From the NCBI RefSeq assembly GCF_030913365.1, contig NZ_CP133160.1:2073001-2137000 (forward strand): a DNA stretch of 64,000 nucleotides. Reading direction: 5' to 3'. The translations under genes were made by a program, and so were the position numbers. The notes beneath the pieces are model-generated. The model had not been told where the DNA came from. It did no database searches and saw only the letters and a program-made list of their open reading frames with translations. The first letter of the stretch is position 1, and every line of letters starts with the position of its first letter. Below are positions 43,741 to 52,216 of this stretch, one piece after another. The stretch comes from Stenotrophomonas sp. 24(2023). Its GTDB lineage: Bacteria > Pseudomonadota > Gammaproteobacteria > Xanthomonadales > Xanthomonadaceae.

Positions 43741-43852
43741 AACTGTCGAAGGCGGGATGGGTCCGGTTGTGGGGGCGTGAGCGCCATGGATGGCGCGACC
43801 GGGCCTCCATGGACGGATTCACGGCGCCCCCCGCAACCGGATCCACCCCGCC
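43741..43852. repeat. Interrupted copy of the 38930 inverted repeat
   Basis: Arms GGCGGGATGGGTCCGGTTG (43751-43769) and CCGCAACCGGATCCACCCCG (43831-43850) match the 38930-38979 element, but the loop here is about 60 bases and contains its own inverted repeats (GGGGGCGTGA/TCACGGCGCCCCC; GCGCCATGGATGGCGC). The rest of the 324-bp gap 43604-43927 has only this and the SMAG pair. Confidence 0.7.
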
Positions 43853-43927
43853 ATCTCACGGATAACCGGCTTTTGCTGTTGCTTCGGCTTCGGCAGGTGC
43901 AGGGCAGCAGCCCTGCCCAACACCCCC

Positions 43928-44893
43928 TCACCGCTCCGAATGCCCGCTCTGGTCGTAATCGCGCGGGCTGAACAGCTCCGGCTGGATCAGGTCGATGAAG
44001 GCCCGCGCCTGCGCGGACAGCGCCTTGCCCCGGCGCACGATCACCCCGTAGCTGCGTTCGGGGAACCACGCCTTCATCGAACGCGCGGCCAGCCGCTCGC
44101 GGTCGGCATCGTTCAGGCACAGCGCCGGCACGATGGAAATGCCCATGCCCATCGCCACGTACTGCTTGATCACCTCCCAGCCACCCACCTCCAGCGCGAC
44201 GGTGTAGGCGATGCGGTGGCGCTGGAACACCTGGTCCACCAGCCGGTAGGTGATCTGCCGTTTCGGCGGCAGCACCAGCGGATAGCGCGCCACCTCGGCC
44301 AGGTCCAGTTCGCCCTGGGCCAGCGGGTGGTCATGCGGTGCGATCAGCACCTGCTCGAAGCGATAGGCCGGGGCATAGCTCAGGTCGGCCGGTACATCGG
44401 TCATCGACCCCACCGCCAGGTCGGCGGCATCCTCGCGCAGCAGGTCGGTGCCGTCGGCGCTGATCGCGTTGTGCAGGGTCAGTCGCACATCCGGGTAGCA
44501 CTGGCGGAAGCGTTCAACGATGCGTGGCAGCAGGTACAGGATGGTCGAGCTGTTGGCGGCGATGTTCAGTTCGCCCGCGTCCAGCCCGCGCACCTTGTCC
44601 TGGAAGCGCGCCTCCAGCCCATCCAGGCTTTCCACCAGCGGCTGCGCCATTTCATACAGCACCTGGCCCTCGCGGCTGGGCACCAGCCGGCGCCCGCTGC
44701 GCTCGAACAGCGGCACGCCCAGTTCGCGTTCCAGCGCCTGCAGCTGCTGGCTGATGGCCGGCTGGCTGACGAACAGCGCCTCAGCCGCCCGTGAGACCGA
44801 ACCCAGGCGGACGGTCTGGCAGAACGCCCGCAGCGGCTTGAGCCGATCGGATTTGTAGGAAAAACGCGGACTTGAGGGCGTGCGCGTGGTCAT
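43928..44893 (-). CDS. LysR-family regulator divergent from aceBA
   Basis: 321 residues from MTTRTPSSPRFSYKSDRLKPL. HTH: LRAFCQTVRLGSVSRAAEALFVSQPAISQQLQALEREL; substrate-binding domain about 105-310 of the CysB-like group (GLDAGELNIAANSSTILYLLP, GMGISIVPALCL). Divergent from malate synthase with 109 bp between starts and a LysR-type dyad ATAAG-N5-CTTAT in between, so it most likely controls the glyoxylate bypass, possibly sensing a metabolite of acetyl-CoA use. The longer upstream frame overlaps aceB and is rejected. Confidence 0.92.
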   Translation of the reverse strand: MTTRTPSSPRFSYKSDRLKPLRAFCQTVRLGSVSRAAEALFVSQPAISQQLQALERELGVPLFERSGRRLVPSREGQVLYEMAQPLVESLDGLEARFQDKVRGLDAGELNIAANSSTILYLLPRIVERFRQCYPDVRLTLHNAISADGTDLLREDAADLAVGSMTDVPADLSYAPAYRFEQVLIAPHDHPLAQGELDLAEVARYPLVLPPKRQITYRLVDQVFQRHRIAYTVALEVGGWEVIKQYVAMGMGISIVPALCLNDADRERLAARSMKAWFPERSYGVIVRRGKALSAQARAFIDLIQPELFSPRDYDQSGHSER

Positions 44894-44905
44894 GGCGTCA
44901 TGAGT

Positions 44906-44920
44906 ATAAGCACAACTTAT
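44906..44920. promoter_or_regulatory. LysR-type operator between the regulator and aceB
   Basis: Perfect dyad ATAAG-CACAA-CTTAT, containing T-N11-A, 13 bp from the regulator start. It overlaps the regulator's own -10-like TATACT, suggesting autoregulation. Confidence 0.6.
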
Positions 44921-45002
44921 GAAGAACATTGCAAAAACTGTTTTGCCAAATACTCCGCTCCGGCGGCACCGTGGAGGCGTCCCCCACCGCTGGAGTGTTC
45001 CC

Positions 45003-46625
45003 ATGTCAGCCGTTGCTTCCGCCTTCTCCACGCCGCCGGCCAAGGCCACGCCCGGGATTTCCCTGGCGACCCGGGTCGCCGGGCAGGACACCCTGCTGCC
45101 GGCCCCGCTGCTGGCCCTGCTGGTGTCGCTGCACCGTGCCGTGGAACCGGGCCGGCAGGCACAGCTGCAGGCCCGCCGCCAGCGCCAGGCGTTCTTCGAC
45201 CAGGGCGGCCTGCCGGACTTCCGCGCGGACACCGCTGCGATCCGCCAGGGCGACTGGACCGTGGCGCCGCTGCCGGCCGCGCTGCAGGACCGCCGCGTGG
45301 AGATCACCGGGCCGACCGACCCGAAGATGGTCATCAACGCGCTGAACTCCGGCGCGAAGGTGTTCATGGCCGACTTCGAGGATTCGACCTCGCCCACCTG
45401 GCGCAACCTGCTGGCCGGGCAGCAGTCGCTGATCGGGGCGGTGCGCGGTGATCTGGAATTCACCGCCGCCAATGGCAAGCACTACACCCTGCGCCCGTAC
45501 GAGGAGCAGGCCGTGCTGATCGTGCGCCCGCGCGGCTGGCACCTGGACGAAAAGCACGTGGCCATCGACGGCCAGCCGCTGGCCGGTGGCCTGTTCGATG
45601 CGGCGGTGTTCGCCTTCCACAACGCGCGCACCCTGCAGGCCCGTGACCGTGGCCCGTACTTCTACCTGCCCAAGCTGCAGAGCATGGAAGAGGCCGCGCT
45701 GTGGGAGACCGCGCTGTCGCACATCGAAGGCATGCTCGGCCTGCCGCATGGCCAGATCAAGGTGACCGTGCTGATCGAAACGCTGCCGGCGGTGTTCGAG
45801 ATGGACGAGATCCTGCACGCCCTGCGCGAACGCATCGTCGGCCTGAACTGCGGGCGCTGGGATTACATCTTCTCCTACCTGAAGACCTTCCGCCGCCACG
45901 CCGACCGCGTGCTGCCCGAGCGTGGCCAGGTGACCATGACCCAGCCGTTCCTGAAGGCCTATTCGGAACGGCTGATCCAGACCTGCCATCGTCGCGGTGC
46001 GCACGCGATGGGCGGCATGGCCGCGCAGATTCCGATCAACAACGATGCTGCCGCCAACGAGCAGGCGATGGCGCGCGTGCGCGCCGACAAGCTGCGCGAA
46101 GTGACCGCCGGCCACGACGGCACCTGGGTCGCGCATCCGGCGCTGATCCCGGTGGCGATGGCGATCTTCGACGAACACATGCCCACCCCGAACCAGCACG
46201 GCGTGCTGCGCCAGGACGTGCGTGCCGGTCGCGATGAGCTGATCGCCCGCCCGCCGGGCACCATCACCCGCGCTGGCTTCGAGGGCAATGTCGAAGTCTG
46301 CGTGCGCTACCTGGCGGCCTGGCTGGATGGCAACGGCTGCGTGCCGATCCATCACCTGATGGAGGACGCGGCCACCGCCGAGATCAGCCGCAGCCAGCTG
46401 TGGCAGTGGCTGCATACGCCGGGCCAGCAGCTTGACGATGGCACCGCGATCGACCTGGCCCTGCTCGATGCCACCCTCGCGCAGCTGCCGGCCCGGCTGG
46501 GCGACACCCGCGCGCTGCCCGGTGGCGCGCGCATCGGCGAAGCCATCGCCCTGCTGGCCGAGCTGAGCCGCAGCAATGAACTGACCGATTTCCTGACCCT
46601 GCCGGCCTACGCGCGCATCGACTGA
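45003..46625 (+). CDS. aceB: Malate synthase A
   Basis: 540 residues, the usual length of the A isoform. Condenses glyoxylate with acetyl-CoA to malate. Visible motifs: [35 protein letters not shown] region ([20 protein letters not shown]), [34 protein letters not shown], and the Cys/Asp region [20 protein letters not shown] with the catalytic Asp. GGAG 7 bases before the ATG. It precedes aceA by 64 bp on the same strand. Confidence 0.97.
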   Translation: MSAVASAFSTPPAKATPGISLATRVAGQDTLLPAPLLALLVSLHRAVEPGRQAQLQARRQRQAFFDQGGLPDFRADTAAIRQGDWTVAPLPAALQDRRVEITGPTDPKMVINALNSGAKVFMADFEDSTSPTWRNLLAGQQSLIGAVRGDLEFTAANGKHYTLRPYEEQAVLIVRPRGWHLDEKHVAIDGQPLAGGLFDAAVFAFHNARTLQARDRGPYFYLPKLQSMEEAALWETALSHIEGMLGLPHGQIKVTVLIETLPAVFEMDEILHALRERIVGLNCGRWDYIFSYLKTFRRHADRVLPERGQVTMTQPFLKAYSERLIQTCHRRGAHAMGGMAAQIPINNDAAANEQAMARVRADKLREVTAGHDGTWVAHPALIPVAMAIFDEHMPTPNQHGVLRQDVRAGRDELIARPPGTITRAGFEGNVEVCVRYLAAWLDGNGCVPIHHLMEDAATAEISRSQLWQWLHTPGQQLDDGTAIDLALLDATLAQLPARLGDTRALPGGARIGEAIALLAELSRSNELTDFLTLPAYARID

Positions 46626-46689
46626 CTGCCGCCCGCGTTTCCCGCCGTTTCCCTCCCCGCTGCACGCACGAACCGAACTGGAGAAAGAC

Positions 46690-47982
46690 ATGAGCAAGCT
46701 GCCCACTGCCGAACAGATCCAGCACGACTGGGACACCCACCCGCGCTGGCAGGGTGTGAAGCGCAACTACAGTGCCGCCGACGTGGTGCGCCTGCGCGGC
46801 ACCGTGCACGTGGAGCATTCGCTGGCCCGCCTGGGCGCGGAAAAGCTGTGGACGTACCTGCACGAAAAGGATTTCGTCAACGCGCTGGGCGCGCTGACCG
46901 GCAACCAGGCCATGCAGCAGGTGAAGGCCGGCCTCAACGCGATCTACCTGTCCGGCTGGCAGGTGGCCGCCGATGCCAACCTGGCCGGGCAGATGTACCC
47001 GGACCAGTCGCTGTACCCGGCCGATTCGGTGCCGGCGGTGGTCAAGCGCATCAACAACACGCTGCTGCGCGCCGACCAGCTGCACCACGCCGAAGGCAAG
47101 GATGACATCGACTTCCTGCAGCCGATCGTGGCCGATGCCGAAGCCGGCTTCGGCGGCGTGCTCAATGCCTTCGAACTGATGAAGGCGATGATCGAGGCCG
47201 GCGCGGCCGGCGTGCACTTCGAGGACCAGCTGGCCTCGGTGAAGAAGTGCGGCCACATGGGCGGCAAGGTGCTGGTGCCGACCCGCGAAGCGATCGAGAA
47301 GCTCAACGCCGCGCGCCTGGCCGCCGACGTACTGGGCGTGCCGACCCTGCTGGTCGCGCGCACCGATGCCGAAGCTGCCGACCTGCTGACCAGCGACATC
47401 GACGGCAACGACCAGCCGTTCACCACCGGCGAGCGCACCGTGGAGGGCTTCTACAAGACCCGCAACGGCCTGGACCAGGCGATCAGCCGCGGCCTGGCCT
47501 ATGCCCCCTATGCAGACCTGGTGTGGTGCGAGACCGGCAAGCCGGACCTGGAATTCGCCCGCAAGTTCGCCGAGGCGATCCACGCGAAGTATCCCGGCAA
47601 GCTGCTGGCCTACAACTGCTCGCCCAGCTTCAACTGGAAGAAGAACCTGGACGACGCCACCATCGCCAGGTTCCAGAAGGAGCTGGGCAGCTACGGCTAC
47701 AAGTTCCAGTTCATCACCCTGGCCGGTTTCCACGCGCTGAACTACGGCATGTTCAACCTGGCCCACGGCTATGCGCGCCGCCAGATGAGCGCGTTCGTGG
47801 AGCTGCAGGAAGCCGAGTTCGAAGCGGCCGAGCGTGGCTTCACCGCGGTCAAGCACCAGCGTGAAGTGGGCACCGGCTATTTCGATGCGGTGACCCAGGC
47901 GATCCAGCAGGGCCAGTCCTCGACCACGGCGCTGACCGGTTCGACCGAGGAAGAGCAGTTCCAGGGCGAACGGGCAGCCTGA
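46690..47982 (+). CDS. aceA: Isocitrate lyase
   Basis: 430 residues. The signature KKCGHMGGK (about residues 186-194) carries the catalytic Cys; other motifs are [34 protein letters not shown] and [15 protein letters not shown]. It splits isocitrate to glyoxylate and succinate, supplying AceB. GGAGAAAG precedes the ATG. aceB and aceA probably form one operon under the divergent LysR protein; a 13-bp-stem terminator follows. Confidence 0.97.
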   Translation: MSKLPTAEQIQHDWDTHPRWQGVKRNYSAADVVRLRGTVHVEHSLARLGAEKLWTYLHEKDFVNALGALTGNQAMQQVKAGLNAIYLSGWQVAADANLAGQMYPDQSLYPADSVPAVVKRINNTLLRADQLHHAEGKDDIDFLQPIVADAEAGFGGVLNAFELMKAMIEAGAAGVHFEDQLASVKKCGHMGGKVLVPTREAIEKLNAARLAADVLGVPTLLVARTDAEAADLLTSDIDGNDQPFTTGERTVEGFYKTRNGLDQAISRGLAYAPYADLVWCETGKPDLEFARKFAEAIHAKYPGKLLAYNCSPSFNWKKNLDDATIARFQKELGSYGYKFQFITLAGFHALNYGMFNLAHGYARRQMSAFVELQEAEFEAAERGFTAVKHQREVGTGYFDAVTQAIQQGQSSTTALTGSTEEEQFQGERAA

Positions 47983-48020
47983 GCGGCGGCAGATCAGGGC
48001 GGCCAGGGAAGGGCCGGGCG

Positions 48021-48050
48021 ACGGCGGCAGGTCGGGGGACCTGCCGCCGT
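48021..48050 (+). terminator. Terminator-like hairpin after aceA
   Basis: 13-bp perfect stem ACGGCGGCAGGTC / GACCTGCCGCCGT with a GGGG loop, followed by CGTTGTGT. Confidence 0.7.
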
Positions 48051-48197
48051 CGTTGTGTCTGCGCGCATGGAAACGTTATCTTCCGTTGCCTGCACATTGC
48101 TGACTCGTTCAGCCCAGCATCGCCGCCGTTGGCCATCCAGCGCGTGGCGAGCGCATTCAAGACAAAATGCGATATGGCGCACACTTTAAAGGGTGTT

Positions 48198-49283
48198 ATG
48201 CTCCGCGGCTCACCAGGGGACGTCTGGCGGCGGGTGCAGGGAATGACCGGCAGGGGTGCGGCCGAGAATGTGGAGGTGACGACCGGTATCGCCCAGGTGG
48301 CGATGGCCGAAATCGTGCATGCCGTTCTGACCGATGGTGAAGCCGACCTTTTCGTCCGCTTTGGCCAGCGCCGCCAGCTTCCGGCCGGGCACTGGCTGTT
48401 CCTGCGCGGCCACCGGGGCGAGCGCATGTATGTCGTGCTTGATGGCCAGATCGAGCTGGACTTCGGCGAAGACCTGGTGGTCAAGACCCTGGGCCGCAAC
48501 GAATTCTTCGGTGAACTGGGCCTGCTGGTCGGCGACCACCTGCGCAGTGCCGGTGCCCGCGCGCTGGTGGATACCGAGGTGGTCGAGCTGGGCCAGGCCG
48601 ATTTCCACCGCCTGGTCGAGGCCGACCCCGGCCTGGTGGCCTATTTCCTGCGCCGCACGATCATGCGGATGGTGGCCAACGAACAGGCGCTGATCGCACA
48701 GCTGCGCCGCCGCAACCATGATCTGGAAACGGCGCTGGACAACCTGTACATCACCACCCACCAGCTGTCGCACACGCGCGAGCTGGTGCGCACCGACGAC
48801 CTTACCGGCCTGCACAACCGGCGCGGCCTGACCCTGTACCTGCAGGAGTCGCGCCGGCAGCCCGATGGCCGGCCGCAGGGCCTGCTGCTGATCGACTGCG
48901 ACCACTTCAAGCAGGTCAATGACCGTTATGGCCACCAGGCCGGCGACCGCGTGCTGCAGAGCATGGGCAACATCCTGCGCTCGATGGCCGGCGAAGACGA
49001 CCTGGCCTGCCGCCTGGGGGGCGATGAGTTCTGCCTGCTGCTGCGCAGGGCCGACCATGGCATCGTGCAGCACGCCGCCGAATTCCTGCTCAGCGCGGTG
49101 CATGGCCTGCTCGAGCGTGGCCACGGAACGCCCCATGTGAGTCTGGTCAGCATCGGCGCCAGCCTGCTGCACCCGGACGCGGACTGGAGCGAATGGTACG
49201 CTCGCGCTGACCGGGCGCTGTACCAGGCCAAGCGCGCCGGCGGCAACTGCATGCGCTGGACCGACGGCCCGGACAGTACCTGA
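48198..49283 (+). CDS. Cyclic-nucleotide-binding domain + GGDEF diguanylate cyclase
   Basis: 361 residues from ATG at 48198 (AAGGG 5 bases upstream); other possible ATGs are 48174 and 48243. A CRP/cNMP-type beta-roll lies at about 45-150 (RRQLPAGHWLFLRGHRGERMYVVLDGQIEL, LGRNEFFGELGLLVGDHLRSAGARA), then a helical linker and a GGDEF domain at about 205-355: DDLTGLHNRRGL, IDCDHFKQVNDRYGHQAGD, CRLGGDEFCLLL. The active motif is intact; the inhibitory RxxD site five residues upstream lacks its Arg. It should make c-di-GMP under control of a cyclic nucleotide or another ligand. It is 13 bp ahead of the cyclase-like gene, so the two are probably one operon. Confidence 0.9.
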   Translation: MLRGSPGDVWRRVQGMTGRGAAENVEVTTGIAQVAMAEIVHAVLTDGEADLFVRFGQRRQLPAGHWLFLRGHRGERMYVVLDGQIELDFGEDLVVKTLGRNEFFGELGLLVGDHLRSAGARALVDTEVVELGQADFHRLVEADPGLVAYFLRRTIMRMVANEQALIAQLRRRNHDLETALDNLYITTHQLSHTRELVRTDDLTGLHNRRGLTLYLQESRRQPDGRPQGLLLIDCDHFKQVNDRYGHQAGDRVLQSMGNILRSMAGEDDLACRLGGDEFCLLLRRADHGIVQHAAEFLLSAVHGLLERGHGTPHVSLVSIGASLLHPDADWSEWYARADRALYQAKRAGGNCMRWTDGPDST

Positions 49284-49296
49284 GCGGAGACCCAGG

Positions 49297-51792
49297 ATGA
49301 ACGGCGACACGGGAACGTCGACCCCGCACACCACGCAGCTGCGTGCCCTGCTGTTCACCGACCTGTGCGATTCCACCCTGCTGGTGGAACGCATGGGCGA
49401 TGCCGCCGCTGCCGAGCTGTTCCAGGACCATGACCGCCTGGTCGTGGCCCTGCAGCAGCGCTGGAACGGGCAGCAGATCGATCGTTCCGACGGCCTGTTC
49501 ATGCTGTTCGAACGCCCGGTGGATGCGCTTGGCTTCGCGTTGGATTACCAGCGTGGCCTGCAGGCGCTGGGCAGCCGCCGCACCCTCCTGCTGCGTGCAC
49601 GCGCAGGGTTGCACGTGGGGGAAGTGCTGTTGTGGAACAACAGCGCCGAATCGATCGCGCTGGGCGCCAAGCCGCTGGAAGTGGAAGGCCTGGCCAAGCC
49701 GATGGCCGCACGGCTGATGCAGCTGGCGCGGCCGGGCCAGCTGCTGGTGTCGGCCGCCGTCGAATCGATGGTGCGCCGCGCGGTCGACGCGCTGGGCGAG
49801 GCGGGGCATGGGTTGAAATGGCGGTCGTTCGGGCGCTGGCGCTTCAAGGGCGTGGCGCAGTCGATGGAAGTATTCGGCGTGCACGCGGCAGACAGTGACA
49901 TGCCGTCACGCCCGCGCGGCAGCGCCAAGGCCGTGCGGGCCATGCCCTGGTGGCGCCGGCCGATGGTGATGACGGCGCAGGCGACGCTGGTCATCGCACT
50001 GGTGGCCGGTGCCTGGCTGCTGGCACGCCCGGCACCGGCCATCGCGTTTGCCGAACGTGACTGGGTGGTGCTTGGTGATGTGCGCAACGGCACCGGTGAA
50101 GCGGTGTTCGATGCCTCGCTGCGCCAGGCCCTGCTGGTGGGCCTGGAACAGTCCCGCCACATCAACGTGCTGGCGGAGGGCAAGATCAGCGAAAGCCTGG
50201 AAATGGCCCGCGTTCCCGGTGACAGCCCGCTGGATCTGAAGATGGCCGTGGACGTGGCCAACCGCGAAGGCGCACGCGCCGTGCTGATGCCCTCGGTCGT
50301 CAACCGCGCCGGTGGCTACGACATCGCCGTGGATGTGGTCGACCCGGCGACCGCGCAGGTGGTCACGCGCTACGCGGCCCATGCCGATGCCCGGGACGGG
50401 GCGATCGCGGCCGCCGGCACGGTGGTGGAAAAGCTGCGCGGCGGGCTGGGTGAATCGATGGCAGGGCTGTCGGCTTCCTTGCCGCTGCCGATGGCCTCCA
50501 CCCACAACCTGCGCGCGCTGCGTGCCTATGCGCTGGCCGAACGCGCGCTGTCCAAGCGCCGCTTCGATGAAGCGCTGCAGCTGTACCAGTCCGCGGTCGA
50601 ACTCGACCCGGAATTCGCCCTGGCCTATACATCGATCGCGCGTCACTACGCCCGCGTGTCCGACCGCGCCGAAGCACGCCGGTACCTGGACAAGGCGCTG
50701 GCACTGGCGCCGCGGTTGCCACATCGCGAGCGCCTGTACGTACGCGGCTGGCAGGCGGAGCTGGAGCCGGGTGGCTGGCCGCTGGATACCTGGCGGGTGC
50801 TGGCCGGCATGTATCCCGATTCGTTCGCCGGCCTGTCCAACACCGCCTGGTACCTGGTGCTGGACAACCGGTTTGCCGAAGCCGAACCGTTCGCACGCGG
50901 TGCATCGGTGCCGCAGGACCACCTGCGATCCTGGCCGATGGTGATGGTCGGGCGCATCCAGCTGGCGCGCAACGATGCCGAAGGGGCGCTGGCCACGCTC
51001 AGGGAAGTGGCCAGCCTGCGTGGCATCGGTGCCGATGACAGCGAGGTGGACGTGCTGGTGGCGCTGCGCCGCTATGCGCAGGCCGGGCAGATGCTCGACA
51101 GCCTGGGCGAGGGCCGTGATGACCTGCAGAAGCTGATGTTCCTGCGCGCGCGCATGCTGCTGGCCGCCGATCGCGGCGACTGCAGTGCCATGCGTGCCGC
51201 TGTACGCGCCGATACCCTGCGCCCGGTACTGGTGGATTACCAGATCCAGCGGCAGCTGATGCATGCCACGGTGGCCAGCCTGTGCGAAGCCGGCAGCGGC
51301 CAGCAGCTGGCCGGGCTGGGCACGCAGCTGCAGGCATTGCTGGCCGACCGTGACCACCCCAATCTTGCCGACCGCACGCTGCAGCTGCTGGCGGTGGCCT
51401 ACCTTGCGCAGCGTGATGGCCAGCCCGCGCTGGCCGCCAAGCTGCTGCGCGACAACGCGGCGGTCCTGCGCGCGCAGAAGAGCCCGGTTACCCAGCACCG
51501 GTTGCGCGTGGTGCAGGCAATGGATGCGCTGGGCCGCGGCGATGCCGACGGAGCACTGCGGATCCTGGCGCCGATCCTGGATGGCAGCGAACCGTTCCAG
51601 GCCCATGTGGTGATGCTGCATGCCCACCAGGCACGCAACGACCCGGCGGGAGTGAAGCAGCAGCAGGAATGGCTGACCCGCCACCGGGGCCTGGCCATTG
51701 CCGAGGTGCCGGCCATGCAGGTCTGGCAGCCGCTCAACGTGCACGATGTGGCGACCTGGGGCGCCCCGTGGAGCGCCCCGGGTTCACCGTGA
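49297..51792 (+). CDS. Peptide-modification-system cyclase: degenerate class III cyclase + membrane helix + TPR region
   Basis: 831 residues. N-terminal class III nucleotide cyclase domain (about 14-195): both metal Asp are kept (Asp22 in LLFTDLCDST, Asp66 in DRSDGLFMLF) and GLHVGEV is normal, but the purine-selecting Lys is missing and the transition-state Asn of VNxAAR is replaced (KPMAARL, Pro135). One membrane helix at about 227-246 is followed by a periplasm-facing region and TPR-like repeats (about 400-800: RRFDEALQLYQSAVELDPEFALAYTSIA, RAEARRYLDKALALAPRLP). This layout and the neighbouring peptide and SagB-like genes match the family named 'putative peptide modification system cyclase' (TIGR04510). 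Whether it makes cAMP is doubtful. It is convergent with the peptide gene (7-bp gap). Confidence 0.85.
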   Translation: MNGDTGTSTPHTTQLRALLFTDLCDSTLLVERMGDAAAAELFQDHDRLVVALQQRWNGQQIDRSDGLFMLFERPVDALGFALDYQRGLQALGSRRTLLLRARAGLHVGEVLLWNNSAESIALGAKPLEVEGLAKPMAARLMQLARPGQLLVSAAVESMVRRAVDALGEAGHGLKWRSFGRWRFKGVAQSMEVFGVHAADSDMPSRPRGSAKAVRAMPWWRRPMVMTAQATLVIALVAGAWLLARPAPAIAFAERDWVVLGDVRNGTGEAVFDASLRQALLVGLEQSRHINVLAEGKISESLEMARVPGDSPLDLKMAVDVANREGARAVLMPSVVNRAGGYDIAVDVVDPATAQVVTRYAAHADARDGAIAAAGTVVEKLRGGLGESMAGLSASLPLPMASTHNLRALRAYALAERALSKRRFDEALQLYQSAVELDPEFALAYTSIARHYARVSDRAEARRYLDKALALAPRLPHRERLYVRGWQAELEPGGWPLDTWRVLAGMYPDSFAGLSNTAWYLVLDNRFAEAEPFARGASVPQDHLRSWPMVMVGRIQLARNDAEGALATLREVASLRGIGADDSEVDVLVALRRYAQAGQMLDSLGEGRDDLQKLMFLRARMLLAADRGDCSAMRAAVRADTLRPVLVDYQIQRQLMHATVASLCEAGSGQQLAGLGTQLQALLADRDHPNLADRTLQLLAVAYLAQRDGQPALAAKLLRDNAAVLRAQKSPVTQHRLRVVQAMDALGRGDADGALRILAPILDGSEPFQAHVVMLHAHQARNDPAGVKQQQEWLTRHRGLAIAEVPAMQVWQPLNVHDVATWGAPWSAPGSP

Positions 51793-51799
51793 AGCGGTG

Positions 51800-52099
51800 T
51801 CAGCTGATCGTTTCGCCGATCTTGCCGGCCTCGAAGCAGAAGATGATGTTCATCGCCGAGGTCGAGCCGCTCAGGTAGGCCTCCAGCGCGGTGCGCACCG
51901 CCTGCAGTTCTTCCGGCGTGGCCAGCACATCCACCGCCAGGCAGGCGGTGTGGCTGCCCGGATCGATGCCGATGGAGGACAGCGCCGCCAGCGCATCGGT
52001 CACGAACAGGCTGCGGAACGCTGCATCACCGATCAGGTGGTCCAGCAGCAGGGCGGCGTCGGCCGGGGACAGGGTGCCGGAGGTGGGCGTCGGGGACAT
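51800..52099 (-). CDS. Putative modified peptide with NHLP-like leader
   Basis: 99 residues. The leader part (SPADAALLLDHLIGDAAFRSLFVTDALAALSSIGID) has the D-x-x-F-R-x-x-x-x-x-D-x-x-A-A-L pattern of nitrile-hydratase-like leader peptides (NHLP). Position between the cyclase and SagB-like genes matches the 'putative modified peptide' family (TIGR04509). After a middle helix (TPEELQAVRTALEAYLSG) comes a 21-residue tail, STSAMNIIFCFEAGKIGE and TIS, a candidate core with one Cys and several Ser/Thr. There is no Gly-Gly cleavage site at the junction, no transporter and no peptidase gene nearby. It is transcribed leftward, divergent from the dehydrogenase. Confidence 0.82.
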   Translation of the reverse strand: MSPTPTSGTLSPADAALLLDHLIGDAAFRSLFVTDALAALSSIGIDPGSHTACLAVDVLATPEELQAVRTALEAYLSGSTSAMNIIFCFEAGKIGETIS

Positions 52100-52216
52100 G
52101 TAGGGATTTCCAGGGAAATGAACTGTTGATATCGGCGCCGATGCGCGTGACCTGAGCGCTCAAGCATCGGCGTCGCCGGCCGTTGTATCTGCGTCACCGC
52201 CCTTGAGGAACGTCCG
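52100..52216. promoter_or_regulatory. Divergent promoter region, peptide gene / dehydrogenase gene
   Basis: 117 bp containing the 12-bp perfect palindrome ATCGGCGCCGAT (about 52132-52143) and a second ATCGGCGTCGCC copy about 30 bp further on; candidate sites for joint control of both genes. Confidence 0.45.

Noticed and set aside
49297-51792. Ordinary adenylate cyclase regulating cAMP
   Set aside because: Key Lys and Asn of class III cyclases are absent, and the neighbours fit the peptide-modification family better.
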